Positions 54,185-62,733 of a DNA stretch of 64,000 bases are shown in pieces. The notes beneath the pieces are model-generated. The model saw only the letters and a list, made by a program, of their open reading frames with translations, was not told the origin of the DNA and searched no databases. This DNA is from Nodularia spumigena CCY9414. GTDB lineage: Bacteria > Cyanobacteriota > Cyanobacteriia > Cyanobacteriales > Nostocaceae. The stretch's first letter is position 1; every line of letters begins with the position of its first letter. The stretch covers positions 1,209,964 through 1,273,963 of the forward strand of contig NZ_CP007203.1 in the NCBI RefSeq assembly GCF_000340565.2. Reading direction: 5' to 3'. The translations under genes and the position numbers were made by a program.

Positions 54185-55012
54185 ATGGTAAGTCAAATCC
54201 CCAAAGAAACTTGCCCGCGTCCCTTTTTAAAGTGGGCTGGGGGGAAAAGTCGGTTAATTCCACAATACATTAACTATCTTCCCAAGCAATATAAAACTTA
54301 CTACGAGCCATTTTTAGGCGGTGGAGCCATTTTTTTCCATCTCCATCCCCCAGCAGCCATATTAACTGATATTAATGCCGAATTAATTACTACTTATCGC
54401 TGTGTGAGAAACCATGTAGAAGAATTAATTGGACTGTTGGAAGAACATCAAAAGCGGCATAACAAAGACTATTACTATGATGTGAGAGCCTATCCTGGAG
54501 GTAGTGATTTAGAACAAGCGGCTCGTTTCATTTATCTGAATAAAACTTGTTTTAATGGACTTTATCGAGTTAATTCCCAAGGTAAATTCAATGTGCCGTT
54601 GGGCAGATATAAAAATCCTAATATTTGTCCTGACAATATCCTAAGAGCCGCCTCAGCCGGACTGGCGACATCGGAAATTAAACAAGCAGACTTTACAGAT
54701 GTCTTAAATCATGCCACTAGCAGTGATGATTTTGTTTATTTTGATCCACCATACTATCCTGTAAGTGAAACCAGCTATTTTACAGCTTATAGCACCTATT
54801 GCTTTACTGAAAATAAACAGTTTTTACTCAGGGATATCTTTGCACAATTAGCCGACCGTGGAGTAAAAGTTATGTTATCTAATTCAGATTGTACTTTTAT
54901 TCGTGAACTTTATAGCAAGTTTAATATTTACACAATATCAGCAGCCAGATCAATTAATTCTAATGCCAAAAAGCGAGGCAAAATCACTGAAGTCTTAGTT
55001 ACTTCCTATTAA
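54185..55012 (+). CDS. DNA adenine methylase (Dam, M.DpnII-like)
   Basis: 275 residues. N-terminal PFLKWAGGKSRLIPQYINYL and YEPFLGGGAIFFHL bind SAM; YLNKTCFNGLYRVNSQGKFN is the typical target-recognition start; the catalytic box is VYFDPPYYPVSETSYF. The match to Dam/M.DpnII methylases that modify GATC is stronger than for the enzyme at 12928. GATC lies inside the abundant HIP1 palindrome, and Anabaena has a Dam-like enzyme, so this is probably a housekeeping-type methylase. A PD-(D/E)XK nuclease gene is convergent just downstream. Confidence 0.93.
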   Translation: MVSQIPKETCPRPFLKWAGGKSRLIPQYINYLPKQYKTYYEPFLGGGAIFFHLHPPAAILTDINAELITTYRCVRNHVEELIGLLEEHQKRHNKDYYYDVRAYPGGSDLEQAARFIYLNKTCFNGLYRVNSQGKFNVPLGRYKNPNICPDNILRAASAGLATSEIKQADFTDVLNHATSSDDFVYFDPPYYPVSETSYFTAYSTYCFTENKQFLLRDIFAQLADRGVKVMLSNSDCTFIRELYSKFNIYTISAARSINSNAKKRGKITEVLVTSY

Positions 55013-55014
55013 AT

Positions 55015-55037
55015 CAGTTATCAGTTATCAGTTATCA
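55015..55037. repeat. Heptamer tandem repeat (CAGTTAT x3)
   Basis: Three 7-bp units start two bases after the Dam stop codon, again preceded by TAAAT as in the arrays at 43909 and 62595. Confidence 0.7.
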
Positions 55038-55233
55038 ATGCTTCTGCTGGGGGATTTAGATCCACTACTTTTCGGTTAAGGAATGTAGAGACGTTTCATG
55101 GAACTTCTCTACAAAAGTTTTCGGCTCACGAATTTGCTTAACCGAGTAGTATTGGATTTAGACCCACTACCAACGCCTATTACTAATCGGCTGTCAGTAA
55201 TTAAAGCCAATGAGGTTTCTTTACTGGTAACTA

Positions 55234-55716
55234 TTAAAGATGATTATTAGACCAAATAATAAATTTCCTCAAGTCGTAAACTGCTAATAAGTTTTGGTTA
55301 GAGACAACTTGTGTTTCTAACCATGAGATTGCTTGTGTTTTCATACCTCCACCGTCGATTAATACGAGGGCTTGTGTGGGATAGCAATTTTGAATATTCA
55401 AATTGAGATAGGGCAGTTTTTCATCGACTGAACCACTACTTTGCTGCCATTTACATTCAATAATTAGTCCCGCAGAAATTGGCGCAGCACCAATAATATA
55501 AAAATCTACATATATATCGCTACCATAAATTCCTTTTCCAATATAAACCTGTTTTGCATATCTTTTGGGTATGTCATGGGAGCTTAAAAGGCATCCCAGG
55601 CGCTGTTTTCTGGGTAAATCACAGCCAACTTGAACATATCTATGTCCCAGTAAAGCACCTTCGACAGAGTTTTCTAAGACATTACCAGATGTAACTGCTC
55701 TTCCGCCTTGACTCAT
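55234..55716 (-). CDS. PD-(D/E)XK nuclease superfamily protein
   Basis: 160 residues, short and compact. The active-site pattern reads D71 in YGSDIYVDFYIIG, then E87-C-K89 in LIIECKWQQSSGSVDEKLPY, with Gln91 next, the arrangement of restriction-endonuclease-like folds (PDDEXK_13 type). Glu15 or Glu19 in NVLENSVEG could be the extra metal ligand. It is convergent with a Dam methylase 220 bp away, which suggests a restriction partner, though such proteins also occur as orphans. Confidence 0.7.
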   Translation of the reverse strand: MSQGGRAVTSGNVLENSVEGALLGHRYVQVGCDLPRKQRLGCLLSSHDIPKRYAKQVYIGKGIYGSDIYVDFYIIGAAPISAGLIIECKWQQSSGSVDEKLPYLNLNIQNCYPTQALVLIDGGGMKTQAISWLETQVVSNQNLLAVYDLRKFIIWSNNHL

Positions 55717-56009
55717 ATTTATCCTGATTCATTTCACAAGGTTTCCTGATTTTACGATTCCCAGGAAGCAAGAGTAAGTCCTAAAATTTTTAATTTTGGT
55801 TATGTCAGTTTAGATTAATCAACAACAATCTCAAATAATGGTATTTTTGTACTATAAAAATCACAGTTTTACAAGTTTGGAGAAATTACGAATAAGATAA
55901 ACTCCTGTTAATTTCCCGATGTTCGCCTCTAAGTTATCCCAAATCAGGAAAAATAGTAAAGGGAATTGATATCTGTAATTACAGGAGTTGAGCTTGAGTA
56001 AATTTAGCT

Positions 56010-57230
56010 TTAACTAGCTTGAACGTCATTTTGACCATTACGGATATCCCATGCTATTTCTAGCATTTGAGTCCAGCGCTTTTGTAGCTGTTTGGGTGTG
56101 CATTTGATAGTTTTAGCGATCGCCTGATCACTGTGTCGGCTAATTTTCAACTGCAAAATTTCTTCCTGCTCAGGAGATAATACACCCACAAAGATTTCCC
56201 ATTGTCCAGAAGTTAAACCCAACTTTTGCTCTAAACCCGCACCTAACCATTGATGAACTAATTGCCAATGGTGATTTTTGGCGAATTTTTCCACATGATA
56301 TTTAAAACGCTGTTGCAGATAATCGCGCTGACGGCTAGTTAAACCGAGAATTTCGTCAATTTCTGGGGCTGAGAGGTCTTGTAACTTCAGCGTCAGGTAG
56401 TCCACACAGTCAGATTGACCTTGAGCTTCCAAGTATTTTGCCAATTCCGCAATCACGCGATCGCGTTCCGACTCCTCCGAAGGATCAAAATTAGCTTGGG
56501 CAACCATCTGTGACCTGATTTGTTGCACCGCCGAGTTACGCTGGTAAGATTCAGCTTCTTCACTCTTAGCAGATTCCACCGCCATTTCAATATCCACAGT
56601 CGTTTCCTGGGGCTGACGACGTGCAAAACCTTGGGCGCGGAGAATAATCAATTGCTGATTATTACCACCAGGTAAATTAATCCGGCGTTTGGCATATTGC
56701 TCTGTAAACGCGATATATTCTGCCAATTGCAACTGAGTCCGGGGCTGATAATCTTCTGGGAGTTGGTTTTCCCGCCGGAAAGCTTTAATAGCTTCAATGT
56801 AAAACGCTTGCAGAAAATCTTCAATCAGACTGTAACGAGCATTAAACCCCAACTCAGAACCCGCAATCGTCACATGGCGATAAACCATAGCACCTAAAGT
56901 ACTATGTAATTCCACCCTTCCCCGTCTGGAACCCAATTGGTAATAATGCAGGCACTTTTGCAAACGATGCCGAGCTAAATTAAGTTGCCATGACTGGATT
57001 TCGCCAGATTGTTGGATGCGCGAACTTTTATCACATATTCGTTCAACTTCTGTAGCGATGCGTGCTGATACGGCTTGTACACACTTAGATCCCGCCTTCA
57101 CTTGAGCTTGCATTTCCTTACATAGCACTTGTCTCAAGCTATTGTGATTGTCCGCGAGCAATTGGTCCGGCGAAACATTGCAGAAAAAAGCGGATTGAGA
57201 AGTTGGTAGATTTGCAAGGTTGGCTTTCAT
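56010..57230 (-). CDS. HetZ-related regulator with C-terminal helix-turn-helix
   Basis: 406 residues, conserved across filamentous cyanobacteria. Recognisable blocks are IQSWQLNLARHRLQKCLHYY, QLGSRRGRVELHSTLGAMVY and LSAPEIDEILGLTSRQRDYL, followed by YHVEKFAKNH and a sigma-region-4-like end (LSPEQEEILQLKISRHSDQA, TPKQLQKRWTQMLEIAWDI). This matches proteins annotated as HetZ-related. HetZ itself controls early heterocyst differentiation; the role of the relatives is not established. It is a single gene with a repeat-rich upstream region. The assignment rests on memory of the family. Confidence 0.55.
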   Translation of the reverse strand: MKANLANLPTSQSAFFCNVSPDQLLADNHNSLRQVLCKEMQAQVKAGSKCVQAVSARIATEVERICDKSSRIQQSGEIQSWQLNLARHRLQKCLHYYQLGSRRGRVELHSTLGAMVYRHVTIAGSELGFNARYSLIEDFLQAFYIEAIKAFRRENQLPEDYQPRTQLQLAEYIAFTEQYAKRRINLPGGNNQQLIILRAQGFARRQPQETTVDIEMAVESAKSEEAESYQRNSAVQQIRSQMVAQANFDPSEESERDRVIAELAKYLEAQGQSDCVDYLTLKLQDLSAPEIDEILGLTSRQRDYLQQRFKYHVEKFAKNHHWQLVHQWLGAGLEQKLGLTSGQWEIFVGVLSPEQEEILQLKISRHSDQAIAKTIKCTPKQLQKRWTQMLEIAWDIRNGQNDVQAS

Positions 57231-57781
57231 GACTTTTCTTTAAGTGTGGTATTGCACCGTAACTACAACGCAGATACAGCAAATGAGACCAGCCTTGGCT
57301 GGAGAATTATTTGACCAAAGAGGCGGAGGGGCAGGGGGCTTTCTAGCAGGGGGAGCAATCCCTGACCCGAAGCCGTGAAGCGGAGCGGAACATGGGTATC
57401 AAGCCCCGCCCTTCCAGGGCGTTCTCGATTGGTGGGAGTACAAGCTCCTTCCAATCCTCCCCCCTGCTCCCTGCTCCCTGCTCCCCTGCCTCTTTTGACA
57501 TTCTCAAAACCCACTGCAAGCACTGCTCATATATAAGACTGTAAGCTAGTTAAAAAGTTACAACAAAATTAGTGTGTCGCTTTTTGTACCAGCAACCACA
57601 TTGGGGATAGCACATAGATATCTGCCACGCCTTAAAAGTGGTGAAAAGACTTGCTATATCGACATTTATCGCCATCCTATTTTACCCACTGCCAGATATT
57701 CTCGGTATGACGATCTCAAAACTGGAGCCTTTTTTATAACATTTCACCGAAAATTAAGAATCTGCCTGTGAAGTTTGTTTT
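57231..57781. other. Repeat-rich intergenic region
   Basis: 550 bp with GGCGGAGGGGCAGGGGGC, a GGGGCTTGATACCC-type palindrome (GGGTATCAAGCCCCGCCCTT), and CTGCTCC heptamers x3 (57464-57484). A 65-codon frame from 57574 looks random. No gene is supported. Confidence 0.5.
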
Positions 57782-58432
57782 TTATACCCAAGCTGCTGCT
57801 GCTTCCCAACCTAAACCCCGCCTTGTGATCATTGGTTCGTCTCCCGTCAAGTCCAAAATTGTAGACACCTCATAAGTTGTTTCCTCACCAGTGTCTATAA
57901 TTACATCTACCAAGTTATCCAAACGATCAAACAGTTCCACCCGTGATAGTCTAGGTTCTAAATCTAGCTCTACTGGTTCATCATCTGGTGGTAGATGTGC
58001 CGAAGTTGAAATAATCGGATTTTCCAACGCGGCTAACAATGCCAAGCATACCGGATGATCGGGTACACGAATCCCAGTAGTTTTTCGCTTGGGACTTTGT
58101 ACTAGTCGAGGCACTAACTTGGTAGCAGGTAGTAAAAACGTGTAACTCCCTGGTATCAAGCGCTTCATAATCCGATAAGCTGTATCACTGACAAAGGCAT
58201 AAGTTGCCACATTCGATAGTGAGGGACACAAAAATGTCAGTGGTTTATCATTAGCTAACTGTTTAATTTGCCGCACTCGTTCTACTGCCGACTTGGCATT
58301 TAAATCACAACCAATAGCATAAACTGTGTCTGTAGGGTAGAGCATAACTGCGCCACTAGAGAGCGCTGACTTTATTTCCTCTATACGGCGGGTTTGGGGA
58401 TTATCAGGATGGACAGCGAAAATTTTTGCCAT
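57782..58432 (-). CDS. Sua5/YciO/YrdC/YwlC family protein
   Basis: 216 residues. VMLYPTDTVYAIGCDLNA and KPLTFLCPSLSNVATYAF are core strands of the YrdC fold; GSYTFLLPATKLVPRL, GIRVPDHPV and ISTSAH complete the nucleotide pocket. The family includes TsaC/Sua5, which makes threonylcarbamoyl-AMP for tRNA t6A37. Length and the missing KRXR/SXN-type TsaC residues (TSAH in place of TSAN) fit the YciO branch better, whose role is unclear. It is a single gene. Confidence 0.85.
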   Translation of the reverse strand: MAKIFAVHPDNPQTRRIEEIKSALSSGAVMLYPTDTVYAIGCDLNAKSAVERVRQIKQLANDKPLTFLCPSLSNVATYAFVSDTAYRIMKRLIPGSYTFLLPATKLVPRLVQSPKRKTTGIRVPDHPVCLALLAALENPIISTSAHLPPDDEPVELDLEPRLSRVELFDRLDNLVDVIIDTGEETTYEVSTILDLTGDEPMITRRGLGWEAAAAWV

Positions 58433-58597
58433 AGCCAGTTCTGAGTAAGAGGTGGGAAATGTCGCAGTTCAGGGAAAATATTAAATTCCGCATTAGACAT
58501 ATTTTCACCGATGGATGAGCGCATTCCACAAATCCGCAATGATTTACATCAAAATAATTGTGCAAAGTCTAAAAATAAAGTTGATTAAGTTATCTAT

Positions 58598-59830
58598 ATG
58601 ATTAAAGTTGCTTATCTTCAATGTCCGACGGGAATTTCTGGTGATATGTGTCTAGGGGCTTTAGTTAGTCTGGGTGTTCCCGTGGAATATTTAAGTGAAA
58701 CACTCAATAAATTGGGAATTGCCCAAGATTATAAGCTCAGAGGCGAACTTGTGCAACGTAATGGGCAGCAGGCGACGAAAGTTCATGTTGATTTACTCCA
58801 CCACCATCACCACCACGGCCGTCACCTGCCAGAAATCGAAAAAATGATCCTCAAAGCCGAATTACCAACACGGGCAGAAGCCTGGAGTTTGGCGGTATTT
58901 CGACAGCTAGCAGTGGCAGAAGGGGCAGTACACGGCATTGCGCCAGAAAAGGTTCATTTTCATGAAGTGGGCGCTGTAGATGCCATTGTGGACATTGTGG
59001 GTACGTGCTTGGGCTTGGATTGGTTAGGGATTGCTAGTAATGATCAGGGATTACCTTTACTATACTGTTCAGCGTTGCCCACAGGTGGGGGAACAGTGCG
59101 CGCCGCTCACGGTGAGATGGCTGTACCAGTACCTGCTGTATTGAAGTTGTGGGAAATGCGGGGTTGTCCGGTTTTTAGTAATGGCATTGAGAGGGAACTG
59201 GTGACACCAACAGGGGCGGCGATCGCCACTACCCTAGCTACAGAATTTGGTTCACCACCACCAATGAGCATTAAACAAGTAGGACTGGGAGCCGGAACTA
59301 TCAATTTACCTATTTCTAATATATTACGTCTTTGGCTAGGCGATCGCCCTCATAATTCTGAAGATCCCCATTCTAATTTAGAAACCATCATCGTACTGGA
59401 AACCCAAATTGATGACTTAAATCCCCAGGCGATCGGCTATGTCTTTGAAGCCTTATTTGCCGTTGGTGCAGTGGATGTTTTCACCCAACCCATCGGAATG
59501 AAAAAATCCCGTCCAGGAATTTTATTAACTGTCATCTGTCATCAGGAAAATTTACCGGCTTGTGAAGCAGTTTTATTCCGCGAAACCACAACTTTAGGAA
59601 TTCGCCGGAGTACCCAACAGCGCGCCATCTTACAACGAGAAATTCAATCAGTAGAAATTGAATACGGCCAAGTTCGGGTTAAAATAGCATGGAAAGGACA
59701 AAAAAAAGATAAATCTATTATTAACATCCAGCCAGAATATGAAGATTGTGCAGACTTAGCTCGCAAGCATAATATCCCTTGGCGTGAAGTTCAAAGATTA
59801 GCACTACAAACTTGGTATTTGCAAAATTAG
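58598..59830 (+). CDS. larC: Nickel pincer cofactor biosynthesis protein LarC
   Basis: 410 residues. LarC is a CTP-dependent nickel insertase that puts Ni into the pincer cofactor of lactate racemase and related enzymes. N-terminal PTGISGDMCLGALVSLG and the histidine cluster HHHHHHGRH are typical, then EKVHFHEVGAVDAIVDIVG, GGTVRAAHGEMAVPVPAV, TPTGAAIATTL and C-terminal ETQIDDLNPQAIGYV. In some bacteria the gene is split; here it is one open frame. No larA, larB or larE is within the window, so it is unlinked or its partners lie elsewhere. Confidence 0.93.
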   Translation: MIKVAYLQCPTGISGDMCLGALVSLGVPVEYLSETLNKLGIAQDYKLRGELVQRNGQQATKVHVDLLHHHHHHGRHLPEIEKMILKAELPTRAEAWSLAVFRQLAVAEGAVHGIAPEKVHFHEVGAVDAIVDIVGTCLGLDWLGIASNDQGLPLLYCSALPTGGGTVRAAHGEMAVPVPAVLKLWEMRGCPVFSNGIERELVTPTGAAIATTLATEFGSPPPMSIKQVGLGAGTINLPISNILRLWLGDRPHNSEDPHSNLETIIVLETQIDDLNPQAIGYVFEALFAVGAVDVFTQPIGMKKSRPGILLTVICHQENLPACEAVLFRETTTLGIRRSTQQRAILQREIQSVEIEYGQVRVKIAWKGQKKDKSIINIQPEYEDCADLARKHNIPWREVQRLALQTWYLQN

Positions 59831-59865
59831 TCATTGGTCATTGGTCATTGGTCATTAGTCATTAG
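59831..59865. repeat. Heptamer tandem repeat (TCATTGG/TCATTAG units)
   Basis: Five 7-bp units follow the larC stop codon directly (TAG then TCATTGG x3, TCATTAG x2). Confidence 0.8.
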
Positions 59866-59899
59866 CGCTTTTCTATGACTCTGAAAACATAAAGTATTT

Positions 59900-59981
59900 G
59901 TAGGTTTGGTTGAATGCAGTGAAACCCAACAAAAGCGAGGTTTTTTGGCGTTGGGTTTTGCAAACCCTCAACCCAACCTAC
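59900..59981. repeat. 82-bp palindromic element (family shared with 13841-13920)
   Basis: GTAGGTTTGGTTGAATG and its partner CTCAACCCAACCTAC bound inner arms AAACCCAAC/GTTGGGTTT. In reverse complement it aligns with the copy at 13841-13920 over nearly its whole length. Confidence 0.8.
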
Positions 59982-60057
59982 TATGACTAGATTTTCTTTT
60001 TCTTTGCGCCTTTGCGTGACACAAATCCATATTCTTAGTTAACCCTAATTAGCCGAA

Positions 60058-60090
60058 AGAACCCCGATTTAGTCAATAAACCAGGGTTCT
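60058..60090. terminator. Bidirectional terminator between larC and the lipoprotein genes
   Basis: AGAACCC/GGGTTCT (7 bp) extends inward with TTTA/TAAA pairs. TTCTTTTA follows on the plus side and GTTCTTTC on the minus side. It lies between convergent genes. Confidence 0.65.
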
Positions 60091-60101
60091 TTTACCTCAA
60101 A

Positions 60102-60710
60102 CTAATCTAAATCAACTTCTCTCATAGTCCTTTTCACTGCATCAGCTGTATCCTCAGCTTGGCGTTGCAGATTAGTTGTGGTATCCTCAGTGCCACGTTT
60201 GACACTTTTACTCAAGTCTTCAGCAGCACGTCCAGTATTTTTCTGAATATTTTCCACTCCGCGCTGAGTTCCCTTGGTGACACCTTTACCTAATTCTTCA
60301 GCAGAACTACCAACATCCTCACCGAGGCGCTTGATTCGTTCATCCAAGGGTGTACCCTCTTGATAATTGCGGACATATTGCTCTGAACTATCAATACCCT
60401 TCTGCTCAACGTTTCTGCGCGCATTTTTCGCCAGTTCTGCGGCTCTAGCATTTGCGGCTCTTTCAGCTGCTTTGGCTGTAGGATCTACATCACTAAAGTT
60501 ATTCATCCCACCTTCTGGGGCGTTGAGTTCATAACTTTTTGTGGGATTGTATTGTCGAGCATTTGGTGGTTGAGCATTTGGTTGTGGTGGCTGTTGCGCT
60601 ATTCCCGGACGATTGCACGCCTGTGTCATCAAGAGGAATGTTGCTGCCAAAAAGACTGTTAAAATTTTAACAGGACGGATATTTTTTAGCCAAGTAATGA
60701 CTTTTTTCAT
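60102..60710 (-). CDS. Lipoprotein with amphipathic LEA-like C-terminus, paralog 2
   Basis: 202 residues. The start at 60710 has AGGAG before it. The N-terminus (IRPVKILTVFLAATFLLMTQ-AC) is a lipoprotein signal with Cys at about residue 32. A Pro/Gln/Asn-rich linker follows, then long A/E/K/R/T helices (VGSSAEELGKGVTKGTQRGV, RAAEDLSKSVKRGTED) with an 11-residue-like periodicity as in LEA or apolipoprotein-type helices. It resembles the gene just upstream in the signal region. Function unknown; membrane protection under stress is a guess. Confidence 0.65.
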   Translation of the reverse strand: MKKVITWLKNIRPVKILTVFLAATFLLMTQACNRPGIAQQPPQPNAQPPNARQYNPTKSYELNAPEGGMNNFSDVDPTAKAAERAANARAAELAKNARRNVEQKGIDSSEQYVRNYQEGTPLDERIKRLGEDVGSSAEELGKGVTKGTQRGVENIQKNTGRAAEDLSKSVKRGTEDTTTNLQRQAEDTADAVKRTMREVDLD

Positions 60711-60849
60711 AATGTTACTCCTGAAATGCTTGTGATTAAGTTAAACTTATGCTGCACTCAGACGCGATGAATCGCGTTTCTGTTTAGCACTTGTTTGAGA
60801 GGATTTGGGATTGACTTAAAATCTCAAATCTGGGCATAAAACAAAAGTT

Positions 60850-61416
60850 CTATTTACCGACGGCTGGATTTTTTTGTAACTCAGGTCGAGAACTTGCTTC
60901 TTCTGCCTTGTCTTGCAAAAAACTAGAAGCTTCTTTAACTGAATCCTGCACTGTTTCAATGCGTTTTTGAATCCGAGTTCCTACATCTGGTTCTCGTTGA
61001 ATCAAACCACCAGGCGCAGGTCTTTGAAAGTTATTGTCAGTGATGATTGGCAATTCCTTCTCTTTTTCAACTCTACCTCTGGGTGTTTCAGCACCGGGAT
61101 AAAGTATTTCAGAGTCTCTATTTATGGCAATCAAAACTTGTAAATCTGGCTGTAAACTAGCTCGATCACTTTCTTTTTTCTCTTCTCTTTCAATCGCTTT
61201 GGGATCGGTGGTCATTCTATATTTGGTATATTTGTCTCCACCACCCTTATAAGGATTGTTAGCGCCACCAGCCTGGACGGCAGGATTTTCGGGGTTTGCA
61301 CCTTGAGGATTTGCGCCACTACAAGCAGTGCTAACTATCAACAATAGACCAGCTACAAAGATAGTTAAAATCTGGCGTAGTTTTAATTTTTTCCAGAAAG
61401 CTATTACACTATTCAT
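60850..61416 (-). CDS. Lipoprotein of unknown function, paralog 1
   Basis: 188 residues. AAGGAGG before the ATG at 61416 fixes the start. The signal LKLRQILTIFVAGLLLIVST-AC ends in a lipobox cysteine. The mature part has a Gly/Asn-rich linker, KYTKYRMTTDPKAIEREEKK, and a C-terminal amphipathic helix (RIETVQDSVKEASSFLQDKA). The signal region closely resembles that of the downstream gene, so the two are likely diverged duplicates. No known domain was recognised. Confidence 0.65.
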   Translation of the reverse strand: MNSVIAFWKKLKLRQILTIFVAGLLLIVSTACSGANPQGANPENPAVQAGGANNPYKGGGDKYTKYRMTTDPKAIEREEKKESDRASLQPDLQVLIAINRDSEILYPGAETPRGRVEKEKELPIITDNNFQRPAPGGLIQREPDVGTRIQKRIETVQDSVKEASSFLQDKAEEASSRPELQKNPAVGK

Positions 61417-61675
61417 CTAGCCCTCCTTGATACAGGACAACAGGTCATTGATTTGCTTAGTTTAATAGTTTGGATAATCAGCAAGTTTTTGCTTGGTGTT
61501 AGACTTGGCAAATATTTCGTAACCCTTCCCAAGATTACGAATAAAAAAATAAGTTCGCCTCTAGCGTAGGTAACAATATACTTGATACTAAAATCAGACA
61601 TTTATCTAACTGTAGAGAGATATCAGGCGAAAATTTAGGCGATTTTGGTGATTGAAAATATTTTTATTTTTGTAA

Positions 61676-62608
61676 ATGATGAAGCAAATTTTACGCTGGC
61701 TAATTTTAGGGGGAACACTATTTTTTTTAGGGAAAGCCCTGAAGGATCACTGGTCTGAAGTGATTGCAATCCAAATTGATGCAGTAGGATGGGCTATTAT
61801 GTCCATAGCGACAGGCGTAACTTTACTGGCACATATTTGGGGTGGTTGGATATGGACTTGGATTCTCAAGGAATTAAATCAATCTGTGCCATGTGCGGAA
61901 TTTATTCAAGTCTACTTAAAAACAAATATTGCTAAATATTTACCTGGTAATGTCTGGCATCATTATGGGCGAATTGTGGCAGCGAAAAATGCTAATATTC
62001 CTGCTGGTGCGGCTACTTTAAGCGTATTGCTAGAACCGCTATTGATGGCGGCGGCGGCTTTAATTATTATTGTTATATTTGGCAGCCAATTTGCAGCTAC
62101 TCATACTACTCTGTCTGTACAAATTTTACAATTTGTGAGTTTAGCTGTGGTGCTTTGTGCGGTTCATCCCCGGTTTTTGAATCCAGCAATTCGCTTTGTC
62201 TACAAATTAAAGGTGAAAAGGTCTAGTGCGAAGACTCAGCCGAATATTCCCTTTAAAGTTAAACGCTATCCTCTACGACCTTTGTTAGGGGAATTAGGTT
62301 TTTTAGTATTGCGTGGTACTGGGTTTATTTTAACTGTGTTTGCTCTAACTCCATTAAATCTGAGCCAATTGCCTTTATTATTAGGGGCTTTTAGCTTTGC
62401 TTGGTTGTTAGGTTTTGTGGTTCCGGGTGCGCCTGGTGGTTTGGGTGTATTTGAAGTGACTGCGATCGCACTTTTGCAGCACAGGTTTCCATCTGCGGTT
62501 ATAATTAGTGCGATCGCCTCCTATCGTCTCATTAGTATTATCGCTGAAACTGCTGGTGCAGCCCTAGCTTCCCTAGATGAACGCCTGAGTAAATCAGTTA
62601 ACAGTTAA
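61676..62608 (+). CDS. UPF0104 / lysylphosphatidylglycerol synthase-type membrane protein
   Basis: 310 residues with about eight hydrophobic helices. LKTNIAKYLPGNVWHHYGRI, then LLEPLLMAAAALIII and FVVPGAPGGLGVFEVTAIAL match the LPG_synthase_TM (PF03706) domain. Only the membrane domain is present, without the aminoacyl-transferase domain, as in the UPF0104 group; the role may be lipid flipping or polysaccharide-linked. The last codons (KSVNS) are formed by a heptamer repeat, so the original C-terminus may have been changed slightly. Confidence 0.8.
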   Translation: MMKQILRWLILGGTLFFLGKALKDHWSEVIAIQIDAVGWAIMSIATGVTLLAHIWGGWIWTWILKELNQSVPCAEFIQVYLKTNIAKYLPGNVWHHYGRIVAAKNANIPAGAATLSVLLEPLLMAAAALIIIVIFGSQFAATHTTLSVQILQFVSLAVVLCAVHPRFLNPAIRFVYKLKVKRSSAKTQPNIPFKVKRYPLRPLLGELGFLVLRGTGFILTVFALTPLNLSQLPLLLGAFSFAWLLGFVVPGAPGGLGVFEVTAIALLQHRFPSAVIISAIASYRLISIIAETAGAALASLDERLSKSVNS

Positions 62609-62622
62609 CAGTTAACAGTTAT
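62595..62622. repeat. Heptamer tandem repeat (CAGTTAA x3, CAGTTAT)
   Basis: Four 7-bp units that overlap the 3' end of the UPF0104 gene and supply its stop codon. With the preceding GAGTAAAT the sequence is identical over 36 bases to that at 43901. Confidence 0.8.
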
Positions 62623-62733
62623 TACATCAAAAAAGGTCATACTTCAATATTACACTCCATCTAGCAAGTTAGAAGAACGCATTGTAAATCGTGACCCTGC
62701 CATTAGATAGATAAATATACCCTTTCATTTTTC

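Noticed and set aside
57574-57771. 65-codon frame near the Sua5/YciO gene
   Set aside because: GTG start without ribosome binding site and no recognisable features.
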